Shown here: in pieces, positions 29,244-36,974 of the stretch | How the letters are laid out: each line of letters opens with the position of its first letter | How positions within the stretch are numbered: the first letter of the stretch is position 1 | IMG/VR virus record: IMGVR_UViG_3300021442_000250 | Location: 24,031-88,030 of that record | Length of the DNA: 64,000 nucleotides | Reading direction: 5' to 3' (one strand) | From: a virus | Program-made: the position numbers and the translations under genes | The notes under the pieces: model-generated | What the model saw: only the letters and a program-made list of their open reading frames with translations | Databases searched by the model: none | What the model was told of the DNA's origin: nothing

Positions 29244-30054
29244 CAATAAATTCCTTAATTGTTTTCCAATTAATGTTTATATGTTTATTTAATTTTGTTA
29301 AATCGGCGCAAGTATAAGTTTGATATTGTTTGCTTAAATTTAATGGCATAGGTATTGTTTCTAACTTGGCATTGTATTTTTCAGCAATAATTTTAGCTAC
29401 TCTTAAAAAACTAGTAGATTTACCAGTACCTACATTAAAAATACCACTAATATCTTGCTCTAACATTTGTTGATGTACTTTACATACATCACTAACACAA
29501 ACAAAATCTCTAAGATAATTTTCACTATTTTCAAAAATTTTAATTGATTTATTTTCTTTAGCTTGTTTTGTAAATTTAGTTATAGGAGATGCTTGATCTT
29601 TTTTATCTTCTTCATGATGACCATACACATTAAAATATCTAAATCCTTGTACAAGAATTTGAAATCCATCTTTATCTACAGATTCTATAAAACGATCAAA
29701 GAAATATTTGCTCCATGCATAAGCATTCATTGGGTACACAGGACCTTCTTCATTAAAATTACCTGTAGTTCCATATACACTAGCAGAGCTGGCATATTGA
29801 AAATTTGTTCCCATACTATCACATAATTGTAATAATCTCATACTGAAATCATAATTTTGTTTCATTATTTTGTTTACATCGGTTTCAGTAGTTGTAGAAA
29901 TTGCTCCTAAATGAATTATCCAATCATATTTTGATGGATCTGGAAAAGAATTTTCTATATAATCATAACCTTCTACAGTATGTCCTTTGGTTTGTAAATG
30001 TGCAAACAAATTACGTCCTATAAATCCTTTATATCCTGTTATTAAAATATTCAT
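29233..30054 (-). CDS. hldD: ADP-heptose 6-epimerase-like SDR (HldD-type)
   Basis: The 273-residue extended short-chain dehydrogenase/reductase has the NAD(P)-binding GYKGFIG motif at residues 7-13, LGAISTTTETD, ASSASVYG, the catalytic YAWSKYFFD (Y-x3-K) and FRYFNVYGHHEEDK. The GAISTTTETD and FNVYG-H-E combination is characteristic of ADP-L-glycero-D-manno-heptose 6-epimerase (HldD/RfaD), though a related NDP-sugar epimerase is possible. It is shorter than typical HldD (about 310). The start is ATG 30054, overlapping the oxygenase stop as TAATG; an upstream TTG would extend it by 7 residues. With HldE next door, an ADP-heptose pathway is likely. Confidence 0.75.
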   Translation of the reverse strand: MNILITGYKGFIGRNLFAHLQTKGHTVEGYDYIENSFPDPSKYDWIIHLGAISTTTETDVNKIMKQNYDFSMRLLQLCDSMGTNFQYASSASVYGTTGNFNEEGPVYPMNAYAWSKYFFDRFIESVDKDGFQILVQGFRYFNVYGHHEEDKKDQASPITKFTKQAKENKSIKIFENSENYLRDFVCVSDVCKVHQQMLEQDISGIFNVGTGKSTSFLRVAKIIAEKYNAKLETIPMPLNLSKQYQTYTCADLTKLNKHININWKTIKEFIDDQ

Positions 30055-30653
30055 TAGTATCCGTCTGTTTGCCAATCTCTAGTTAATTTACATATTTCTT
30101 CTGGTATAGACAAATAAGAATATTTGCTATCTGGAATTGGTACAAAATTAATATTAATTGCTATTCTAACTTTTTCATCTGTACAAGTAGAACCTGAATG
30201 ATTTAGATAGCTAGGAAAAATAACCATTGAATTTGCAACACTAGGTATTTGTACACCATTTTTAAATTCAGTATATCCATTATTAGTATTAACATAAAAT
30301 ATTGCTGTAAGTGAGCAAGGATGAATAGTATCTACATGGTATCCGTGAACAACTACTTTATCGGCTTTTGGAACAAGATTAGCTTTAATTCTAACAAAGT
30401 TTATTGGATCTAAAACTGCAAAAATTGGCATTAAAATTTCCCAATTTTCTCCTTGTGTAACAATTTTACTAAATTCTTGAAATTGATGTACAAATTGTTG
30501 TTGATATTCTGATGTACCTGGTTTTGCAGTGGCCTCACCTACAACATAATCATAGTAATACCAAGGAAAACTTTTATCCATTATTCTATTTCTTAATTTT
30601 TCAAAATCTTCAGTACTTAATACATCATTAACAGTTATAATTTTATCTTTCAT
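30054..30653 (-). CDS. 2-oxoglutarate/Fe(II)-dependent oxygenase
   Basis: The 199-residue protein shows the facial triad of the 2OG-Fe(II) oxygenase superfamily: H106-x-D108 in YHVDT and H152 in NHSGS, with R163 in VRIAININF positioned to bind 2-oxoglutarate. SLTAIFYVNTNNGYTEF is typical of the prolyl-4-hydroxylase-like phage members. Such enzymes are common in T4-like marine phages with substrates mostly unknown. Here it sits between HldE and the epimerase with overlaps on both sides, so it may hydroxylate a sugar nucleotide, a glycan or a virion protein. Confidence 0.8.
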   Translation of the reverse strand: MKDKIITVNDVLSTEDFEKLRNRIMDKSFPWYYYDYVVGEATAKPGTSEYQQQFVHQFQEFSKIVTQGENWEILMPIFAVLDPINFVRIKANLVPKADKVVVHGYHVDTIHPCSLTAIFYVNTNNGYTEFKNGVQIPSVANSMVIFPSYLNHSGSTCTDEKVRIAININFVPIPDSKYSYLSIPEEICKLTRDWQTDGY

Positions 30654-31884
30654 TTTTAATTTTCTCTATTATATCACTTGTAGAATGTCCTTCTATTCTT
30701 GAAAAAATTTTAACTTCTGCAAGTTCATTTCCTATTACTGTTTCTACAGTCCAATCACCACCTTTTACTATAATATCTGGCATAATTTCTTGCATAAGAT
30801 TGTGTGGATTATCTTCTTCAAAAACTTTAACTTCATCTACCCACGGTAACATCATTAATTGTTTAATTCTTTTATCAACATCATTAATAGGTCTATCAGG
30901 ACCTTTTATTTTTTTAACACTAGCATCACTATTAATTCCAACAATTAATTTTTTACCTAAACTTTTTGCATATTTTAATAACTCTAAATGACCTATATGT
31001 AAAATATCAAATACTCCATTAGTAAAAATAACTCCTTTTTGTAAATCATTTAAAGTAACAGGAACAACACCACGTTGTTCTACATTTCTAGCTGATGCCA
31101 TACACGCCAATTTACAACATTCAAATATATTAATATCTTTGGATATACCATAAGCTAATACACTTAAAAATGTATCTCCTGCGCCTGTAACATCAGCAAC
31201 ATCTTTTGCTTTTTCTTTTAATAATTGATATTCACCTGTAGTAGATAATACATGAGCACCATTACTACCATCTGTAACTATTAACCATGTCCATTGATGA
31301 TCTCGCATAAATTTAAGAGCATCACTAATTGAAAATACACCATTCCATTCTTTGTATTCTTTCATATTAGGTTTAACAATATAGGCACCATCATAGGTAT
31401 CTGCACTTTGTTTTGGATCTATTATTACATATTTTGTTTTTTCTAATAATTTAGATATTGTATCTTTTTTAATAACACCTTTACTATAATCACTAACAAT
31501 TACTATATCATTTTCATTACAATCAACGGTAATTTCATTAGAATAGTTTTCTTCTTTATCTAATCTTAAAACGTGTTTACCACCTTGACCTATTATTCTT
31601 GTTTTAGTAGTTGTAATAGAATGGTTATAATTTAATTTAGGATGTATATCTTTATTCAAAAATAATTTTATTAATTTTTTACCTGCTTCATCTTGCCCTA
31701 CTGCACCATATAATTCGCAAGGTACTTTTAAATTTGCAATATTAACTGCAACATTTCCAGCACCACCTATACTATATCTTTTATTATGTTCTTTTAAAAC
31801 TAATACAGGACCTTCAGGTGAAACTCTGTTAGCTTGACCTTCTATCCATACATCTAGCATAATATCGCCTATTATTTTAATCAT
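30643..31884 (-). CDS. hldE: Bifunctional heptose-7-phosphate kinase / heptose-1-phosphate adenylyltransferase (HldE-like)
   Basis: The 413-residue protein has the two HldE domains in order. The PfkB-type kinase shows GDIMLD at 6-11, GGAGNVAVN at 40-48 and the catalytic DVTGAGDTF around 231-239. The nucleotidyltransferase shows TNGVFDILHIGH with the HxGH at 297-300 and INSDASVKKIKG. Known enzymes phosphorylate D-glycero-beta-D-manno-heptose-7-phosphate and later adenylylate the 1-phosphate. It is shorter than the E. coli enzyme (477), mainly in the kinase domain. It overlaps the NUDIX gene (ATGA) and the oxygenase (11 bp). No GmhA or GmhB is seen here, so those steps would come from the host or elsewhere in the genome. 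Confidence 0.9.
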   Translation of the reverse strand: MIKIIGDIMLDVWIEGQANRVSPEGPVLVLKEHNKRYSIGGAGNVAVNIANLKVPCELYGAVGQDEAGKKLIKLFLNKDIHPKLNYNHSITTTKTRIIGQGGKHVLRLDKEENYSNEITVDCNENDIVIVSDYSKGVIKKDTISKLLEKTKYVIIDPKQSADTYDGAYIVKPNMKEYKEWNGVFSISDALKFMRDHQWTWLIVTDGSNGAHVLSTTGEYQLLKEKAKDVADVTGAGDTFLSVLAYGISKDINIFECCKLACMASARNVEQRGVVPVTLNDLQKGVIFTNGVFDILHIGHLELLKYAKSLGKKLIVGINSDASVKKIKGPDRPINDVDKRIKQLMMLPWVDEVKVFEEDNPHNLMQEIMPDIIVKGGDWTVETVIGNELAEVKIFSRIEGHSTSDIIEKIKNER

Positions 31885-32315
31885 GTTATAAATTTAATCA
31901 TTTTAAAAACTGTTTCTAATTTTGTTTGATTAGTTTTATTTTGTAGTGTTTTTCTTAATCCTTGGTGCAAAGGTTTAGGCCATCTACCAAAAGTTACCCA
32001 AGAATAACCATCATGTTCTTGATTTAATTTAGGTATAAATTCATTTTTAACTAAACAGAGATATGTGTGATATAAGAAATTTTCATCATTACTGATAAAA
32101 GTTTCCATAGGAATTGTTTTAATAATTTTTTGATCGCCTATTTCTTCTTTAATTTCTCTTTTCAAACCTTCCCACGCATTAGAATCAGTAGTAGTTGTTC
32201 CACCAACTAAACCCCATACGTGATTTTGTTTACTTTGTGTTCTATGTAATAATAAAAAACGTTGGGTGTCTAAAGTATAGAAAAGTGCTCCGCAACCAAT
32301 TATTCTCTGGGTCAT
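31881..32315 (-). CDS. NUDIX hydrolase
   Basis: The 144-residue protein carries a NUDIX box at residues 39-60: G-x5-S-x7-REIKEEIG. The catalytic REUxEE core is intact (R53, E54, E57, E58). The box's first Glu is Ser45, a departure from the canonical motif. NUDIX enzymes cleave nucleoside diphosphates linked to other groups. Next to HldE it may act on a sugar nucleotide such as a GDP- or ADP-sugar, or it may be a housekeeping MutT-like enzyme. It begins 13 bp after gp15 and overlaps HldE, so it is the first metabolic gene on the late structural transcript. Confidence 0.82.
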   Translation of the reverse strand: MTQRIIGCGALFYTLDTQRFLLLHRTQSKQNHVWGLVGGTTTTDSNAWEGLKREIKEEIGDQKIIKTIPMETFISNDENFLYHTYLCLVKNEFIPKLNQEHDGYSWVTFGRWPKPLHQGLRKTLQNKTNQTKLETVFKMIKFIT

Positions 32316-32328
32316 GTAAATAATTATC

Positions 32329-33789
32329 TTAAAGAGAGATGTTCCAGGTTCCTTTACGATATTCGCCTTCGAAACTTAATAACCAATTTATACCATCCCA
32401 TTTATATTGAATACCTGTGTTGAGATTGGTAATATAGGTAGGTGAAAATGCTGTAGAATCGTCTAAATTATTAGCACTTGCATTAAAAATTATTGTCCAA
32501 TCTGTTCCATTCCATTCTATAATATCATTAGCTTGAGCTATCAAGTCTCCTGCACCACCTTTCCATGCATCTGGTCCGTCTGTATTTTCTGTATCGCCTA
32601 TAGGTCCTAATAACAATAATCTTTGACCTGCTACTTTTGTAGTTGATGGATTATAAGAAATAGGATCTATTACAAAATCTACTGTACCTCTTGCATCTGC
32701 ATAGCCTTGAATAACGGAATCAGTAGGAATAGAATCCGTGTCCCAATTTATAATTAATTGATTTTCATTTAAAGTGTTTACTGCAAACGTTCCAGTAATT
32801 CTTGTACTAACATCTTTTCTATTCAGATATATTGTACTAATTCCTGCTTGGTAACTACCTGGTAATCTTTCTAATAAAGAATTCCAATTCACATTTCCAA
32901 CAACACCTTTTTGTATTATTTGTGCAATATTATTCATTACAAGTATATCATATTGAATACCTGTAGTTCCTACAACACTATCAACATCTGCTTTGAAAGT
33001 TTCACTAGTATCAATTGTTCCATCTGCTGTTTTAACAATGTCTGCTTTAATACTTTTAGAATAATCGTCTTGATATGCTTGTAATTCAGGCATAGACTGA
33101 CTAAGGTCAATGTTACCTGTTTTTTCATTATATATACTAGTAATAATTTGTGTTACTACTCCTAATTTTTTAACCTTAGTTGGAGGACTTATCCAAATAG
33201 GCGTTGTAAATCCTAAAGTAGCTACATCTATTTCACTCTCTGTTCCAGTTGGAATTGTTCTTCCACTAAAAATAACACTTGTTAAATCTACTACACTTAA
33301 ACTAGTCCAATCAACATAATTGTCTGTAGTTTGTATTTCTAAACTTGGATTGAACAACATCATAACTTGTTCTAAAATTTGTAATTTTTGTTCTGTGTTT
33401 GTAGACCATATATCACAACTTACTCCTAATGTATAAGGTGTAGGCATTAAACGTTCTACTGTATAATTTTGTCCTTGTGTATTTAGGTATTCTTTTCCTG
33501 CTTCATCATATTGTCTTTCTCTTACATGAATTTTACTAATATAAGTAGCATCTGCTAATCTATCTCTAGCCATTTCTAAATTAGTAATGTATATTGCCAT
33601 TCTTGGAGCTGATGGAATTTTATTTTCTGAATTATCTCTAATAATATGAGCAACTTGTCTAGTCATATCACCGTACATAACAGGTATTTGTCTTAAAACA
33701 CCATCGCCATCTTTATAGCTAAAATTACTCATTAGTCTAATAATTTGAGTTATGTATCGTCTAATTTGTCCGTCGTAAAAAAATTGCAT
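32329..33789 (-). CDS. gp15: Tail completion / sheath stabiliser protein gp15
   Basis: The N-terminal FFYDGQIRRYITQIIRLMSNF matches the start of T4 gp15 (FYNSSFRRY), as does the middle MPTPYTLGVSCDIWSTNTEQKLQILEQVMMLFNPSLEIQTTDN. gp15 caps the tail, locks the sheath and joins it to the neck. This version has 486 residues against 272 in T4. The added C-terminal half contains two W-NGTDW / YKWDGINW-type beta motifs resembling fibre-module segments also seen in gp18. It is coupled by TAATG to the small upstream ORF and lies just downstream of gp14, as expected. Confidence 0.85.
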   Translation of the reverse strand: MQFFYDGQIRRYITQIIRLMSNFSYKDGDGVLRQIPVMYGDMTRQVAHIIRDNSENKIPSAPRMAIYITNLEMARDRLADATYISKIHVRERQYDEAGKEYLNTQGQNYTVERLMPTPYTLGVSCDIWSTNTEQKLQILEQVMMLFNPSLEIQTTDNYVDWTSLSVVDLTSVIFSGRTIPTGTESEIDVATLGFTTPIWISPPTKVKKLGVVTQIITSIYNEKTGNIDLSQSMPELQAYQDDYSKSIKADIVKTADGTIDTSETFKADVDSVVGTTGIQYDILVMNNIAQIIQKGVVGNVNWNSLLERLPGSYQAGISTIYLNRKDVSTRITGTFAVNTLNENQLIINWDTDSIPTDSVIQGYADARGTVDFVIDPISYNPSTTKVAGQRLLLLGPIGDTENTDGPDAWKGGAGDLIAQANDIIEWNGTDWTIIFNASANNLDDSTAFSPTYITNLNTGIQYKWDGINWLLSFEGEYRKGTWNISL

Positions 33790-33947
33790 TATTTCTTCTC
33801 TGTTTTTTCTAGTTTAGATGGATAATTTTTTTTCACTGGCTCATAAAAAGTTCTAACTTTACCCATCCAATTTCGAGTAACTTTTTTAAGTCCTACTGCT
33901 TTTTCTGTACCAGGTATAGGTATTCCAAAAAATTCTTTAATTCTCAT
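33789..33947 (-). CDS. Small conserved-position protein between gp14 and gp15
   Basis: A 52-residue ORF fits exactly between gp14 and gp15. Its ATG overlaps the gp14 stop as TAATG and its stop overlaps the gp15 start the same way, so it is almost certainly translated. The product is basic, beginning MRIKEFFGIPIPG and continuing with many Lys and Arg (VTRNWMGKVRTFYEPVKK). No family is recognised. It could be a small neck or tail-completion factor. Confidence 0.7.
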   Translation of the reverse strand: MRIKEFFGIPIPGTEKAVGLKKVTRNWMGKVRTFYEPVKKNYPSKLEKTEKK

Positions 33948-35104
33948 TAACCATCCGCCTTAGGTTTAAGTGCTTTAGATAAACTTTGTCTTTCAGTTAC
34001 ATCTTTTCCACCTATTGTATTAGTTGCTGTATTATTAACAAAACCAGTTTTCATAGTATTTCTTGTATCTGTATTTGTTAATGTCATACGTAATGAATCT
34101 TCCATTTTAACCCATCTAGCACCATCAAATCTAAATAATCTATTTGGTAAAAAGTCTGTTCTTAAATAATAGTCACCATTAATAGATCCTAATGGGAAAG
34201 TAATTCCATGACCAAACACTTCTCCGTTAGGTGCAAGTCCATCACCTATTAAGTATCCATCATATCCTTCTCTTTCAGGTGTTTGTTGTACTCTATCTGC
34301 TAATTCATTTTGTGTACTAGCATCTAGTGTATTTGTATCTGTTGTAACAAGTTCTGTTCTTCCTTGTTTATCTACTTGTAATGTATATAAATGGCTAGTT
34401 TCGTATCCGCTTTTTTTAGTATCTGCTTCTGCTTGAGCAACAACGGCAGTATTAATTTGCATTTCTGCTTCATAAGTGGATAATACATCTCTTAATGTTT
34501 GACTAGATCCTTCTTCTGCAGGTAAATCTAGTATACCTTTAAATTCTTGACTGTCTACTATTTGTTTTAATTTTACTCTATATAAATGAGGATACCACGA
34601 TACACTAAATCCTTCTGCCGCCCTACTTATATCTTCTACTACATAGTATCTTTTTAACGCTAAATTAAAATCATTAAGAGCGTGTTCATCTTTAAGATGT
34701 GGTAATTCGAATACATCTCCTGGCATGACTTTTCTACCTAAAGTTTCTACAGATGTAGATATAGGAATAGTCATAAACAACGTATCATTTTGTAAAAATA
34801 ATCCAAATTGACTCATATCAAAGTCAATATCTTGTACGTTGTAAATGCCTCTTAATTGATAAATGCTAGAATCATATTTTCTATCCCTATTTTCAAGGAA
34901 TAACATATCTTGAATATTTGTTTCTTTAACAGCATCATACCTTGGTTGGCTAGATGTTGCGTCTGCTTCTTCAGGATTCTTAGGACCAAGGTATTTGTGT
35001 ACAAATACGTCAGTACCTCCCACGGTAAACATCTCATTAACCGTCCTATCTAGAAACGCATAGTCATGACCCTTCTCTGGTTTATATAGACTTATTCTTG
35101 GCAT
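33947..35104 (-). CDS. gp14: Neck protein gp14
   Basis: The 385-residue protein is assigned from its place beside gp15 and gp13 and from gp14-type segments: NVQDIDFDMSQFGLFLQNDTLFMTIPIS, MPGDVFELPHLKDEHALNDFNLALKRYYVVEDI and GFSVSWYPHLYRVKLKQI. In T4, gp14 (256 residues) sits with gp13 between portal and tail. The C-terminal extension contains a DYYLRTDFLPNRLFRFDGARW module. It is transcribed away from gp13, with promoter-like elements for each direction in the 55-bp gap. No Shine-Dalgarno is visible. Confidence 0.82.
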   Translation of the reverse strand: MPRISLYKPEKGHDYAFLDRTVNEMFTVGGTDVFVHKYLGPKNPEEADATSSQPRYDAVKETNIQDMLFLENRDRKYDSSIYQLRGIYNVQDIDFDMSQFGLFLQNDTLFMTIPISTSVETLGRKVMPGDVFELPHLKDEHALNDFNLALKRYYVVEDISRAAEGFSVSWYPHLYRVKLKQIVDSQEFKGILDLPAEEGSSQTLRDVLSTYEAEMQINTAVVAQAEADTKKSGYETSHLYTLQVDKQGRTELVTTDTNTLDASTQNELADRVQQTPEREGYDGYLIGDGLAPNGEVFGHGITFPLGSINGDYYLRTDFLPNRLFRFDGARWVKMEDSLRMTLTNTDTRNTMKTGFVNNTATNTIGGKDVTERQSLSKALKPKADG

Positions 35105-35110
35105 ATGTTA

Positions 35111-35118
35111 TATTTATT
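35111..35118 (-). promoter_or_regulatory. T4-type late promoter for the gp14 operon (AATAAATA)
   Basis: On the minus strand AATAAATA ends 6 bp before the gp14 ATG. With T4 geometry (motif at about -13 to -6), transcription would start at 35105, giving an essentially leaderless message. Confidence 0.5.
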
Positions 35119-35133
35119 CATAGGCAGGTACTT

Positions 35134-35141
35134 GATAAATA
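35134..35141 (+). promoter_or_regulatory. T4-type late promoter for gp13 (GATAAATA)
   Basis: GATAAATA lies 18 bp before the ATG at 35160, back to back with the minus-strand motif at 35111. The predicted leader of about 13 bases contains only a weak GAGAAG. Confidence 0.55.
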
Positions 35142-35159
35142 TCTATAGAGAAGTATTAT

Positions 35160-35918
35160 ATGGCAGATTTAGCTACACAAAAACAGGAAATCTTTGACTA
35201 CGTATACAATATGCTAGGTGGTGGCATGGTAGAAGTAGAGCTAGATCCACCACATTATGAAACAGCTTTACAAGATTCTCTTGATAGATTTAGACAAAGA
35301 TCCGACAATTCAGTAGAAGAAAGCTATATGTTTCTCCCTACTGTAATAGACCAAAACGCATATACTTTAGGGCAAGAAGTAATAGAAGTTAAAAAGATAT
35401 ACAGACGATCAATTGGTTCTAGAACAGGCGGTGGAGACGGTGGTACATTATTTGAACCATTTAATTTAGCATATACAAATACCTACTTACTAGCAAGTAC
35501 AAATATGGGTGGGTTATCAACTTATAACTTGTTTACACAATATCAAGAACTTGTAGGAAGAATGTTTGGTAGCTTTATTGAATTTAAATGGAATACTACT
35601 ACTAAAGAATTAACATTACTACAAAGACCTAGAGCAGAAGAAGAAATTCTATTATATTGCTACAATTATAGACCAGCTACAGAATTATTAAGAGATTATC
35701 TTGCTAAAGAATGGCTTAAAAGATATACTCTAGCATTATGCAAAATGGCGCTAGGACAAGCAAGATCTAAATTTACCACAATTGCAGGCCCACAAGGTGG
35801 AGCCGCTTTAAATGGTACGGCACTAATCGCAGAAGGACAATCCGAAATAGAAAAACTTGACGAAGAACTTAAATTACAAGTTGCTGGCGGTCAAGGATAT
35901 CACTTCACAATTGGTTAA
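35160..35918 (+). CDS. gp13: Neck protein gp13
   Basis: The 252-residue protein has the features of T4-like gp13: an N-terminal helix DYVYNMLGGGMVEVELDPPHYETALQDSLDRFRQRS, then EESYMFLPTVIDQNAYTLGQEVIEVKKIYRR, and a C-terminal LLRDYLAKEWLKRYTLALCKMALGQARSKF. gp13 and gp14 complete the head so that tails can join. In T4, 13, 14 and 15 run in the same direction. Here gp13 points away from gp14 and gp15, so the neck genes have been split by an inversion or rearrangement. It is slightly shorter than T4 gp13 (309). Confidence 0.88.
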   Translation: MADLATQKQEIFDYVYNMLGGGMVEVELDPPHYETALQDSLDRFRQRSDNSVEESYMFLPTVIDQNAYTLGQEVIEVKKIYRRSIGSRTGGGDGGTLFEPFNLAYTNTYLLASTNMGGLSTYNLFTQYQELVGRMFGSFIEFKWNTTTKELTLLQRPRAEEEILLYCYNYRPATELLRDYLAKEWLKRYTLALCKMALGQARSKFTTIAGPQGGAALNGTALIAEGQSEIEKLDEELKLQVAGGQGYHFTIG

Positions 35919-35927
35919 TAAAAACAT

Positions 35928-35956
35928 TTGACATTAGTACTATTATCCGTTATAGT
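35928..35956 (+). promoter_or_regulatory. Sigma70-type promoter before the dNMP kinase gene
   Basis: TTGACA (35928-35933), a 17-bp spacer and TATAGT (35951-35956) form a near-consensus early promoter. The -10 box ends 6 bp before the ATG at 35963, so the expected start site is at the ATG itself. Confidence 0.7.
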
Positions 35957-35962
35957 ATTAAA

Positions 35963-36556
35963 ATGATCATCGGTATTTGTGGATTAATGGGTAGTGGTAA
36001 AGATACAATAGCTAACCATCTTATTCAAAAACATCAATTTAAAAAAATTTCATTCGCAGATAAATTAAAAGAATCTGTTGCTACAATGTTTGATTGGGAT
36101 AGAACTATGCTTGACGGTCAAACAGATGAAAGTAGACAATGGCGAGAAAAACCAGATGAATATTGGTCTAAAGAAGTAGGTCAATCTATTACTCCAAGAT
36201 TTGTATTACAAAAATTTGGTACAGAATGTATGCGTGATAATTTTTATGACGGTATATGGGTTAGTATGACTAAAAAGAAAATTTTAGATAATCCTAATAC
36301 TAACTGGGTTGTTCCTGATGTTAGATTTGAAAATGAAGTTAAAATGATTAAAAGTATTAGTGGTCAAGTATGGTGGGTAAAAAGAGGTGAATTACCTACA
36401 TGGTTTAGAGTTTATCAAGACATAGGTGTTGAACCTAAAGACGTACATCCTAGTGAATGGTCTTGGGCAAAAGCTAATTTTGATAAAATTTTAGACAATG
36501 ATTCTACTGTAGATAATCTTAGAAATCAGGTACAAGATCACCTTGTTTCCATTTAA
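35963..36556 (+). CDS. gp1: Deoxynucleoside monophosphate kinase (T4 gp1-like)
   Basis: The 197-residue kinase has a P-loop GLMGSGKDT at residues 7-15, a FADKLKE segment, a VLQKFGTECMRD motif and NWVVPDVRFENE, all typical of T4 gene 1 dNMP kinase. That enzyme phosphorylates dTMP, dGMP and hydroxymethyl-dCMP for phage DNA synthesis. T4 gp1 has 241 residues. It has its own sigma70-type promoter and no Shine-Dalgarno, so it looks like an early gene embedded among late ones. Its 3' end overlaps the convergent HNH ORF by 38 bp. Confidence 0.87.
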   Translation: MIIGICGLMGSGKDTIANHLIQKHQFKKISFADKLKESVATMFDWDRTMLDGQTDESRQWREKPDEYWSKEVGQSITPRFVLQKFGTECMRDNFYDGIWVSMTKKKILDNPNTNWVVPDVRFENEVKMIKSISGQVWWVKRGELPTWFRVYQDIGVEPKDVHPSEWSWAKANFDKILDNDSTVDNLRNQVQDHLVSI

Positions 36557-36860
36557 ATCCATGTTTGTGTAAAGTTCTTTGACAGTTAGCACATACCGTT
36601 TTAAGGTTTTTAAAATTACAATTAGTTAAATGTCCGTCTATATGATAGACGTTAAACTGCTCTGATAGATCACTTTTATATCCACATTTATCGCATTTTG
36701 CTTTCATACGATATCCTGCATTAAACCATTTAGGCATTCCATGACTTGTTCCGCCATACCTAATACAAGCCTCACATTTTTTTCTATAAAACGTTATATC
36801 CTTTTTATGATAGTTAATTGCACAAGGATTCTTACGACAATGGTTACATAAAGGTCTCAT
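36519..36860 (-). CDS. HNH-type zinc-finger nuclease, probable freestanding homing endonuclease
   Basis: The 113-residue protein has four Cys pairs: C5-x2-C8, C29-x2-C32, C56-x2-C59 and C90-x2-C93. Between the last two pairs is an HNH core, VYHIDGHLTNCNFKNLKTVC (H73-x-D75, N80, N85). This fits the small HNH/recombination-endonuclease-VII-like proteins common in T4-like marine phages, often acting as homing endonucleases. It is alone on the minus strand inside a plus-strand block and overlaps the 3' end of the kinase gene, which suggests insertion as a mobile unit. Activity is inferred. Confidence 0.75.
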   Translation of the reverse strand: MRPLCNHCRKNPCAINYHKKDITFYRKKCEACIRYGGTSHGMPKWFNAGYRMKAKCDKCGYKSDLSEQFNVYHIDGHLTNCNFKNLKTVCANCQRTLHKHGFKWKQGDLVPDF

Positions 36861-36930
36861 ATAACGTATTTACCTGCCCTTTTCAGACCCTTTTGTAGAC
36901 TTAATTATAGCTTACATTTCTTTGATATAG

Positions 36931-36938
36931 TATAAATA
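36931..36938 (+). promoter_or_regulatory. T4 late promoter, exact consensus TATAAATA, before gp18
   Basis: TATAAATA is identical to the T4 late -10 consensus and lies 36 bp before gp18. The leader contains a good AGCAGGAG ribosome-binding site. Confidence 0.7.
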
Positions 36939-36974
36939 ACGTTAACAAAGGAATTATAAGCAGGAGATTATAAA

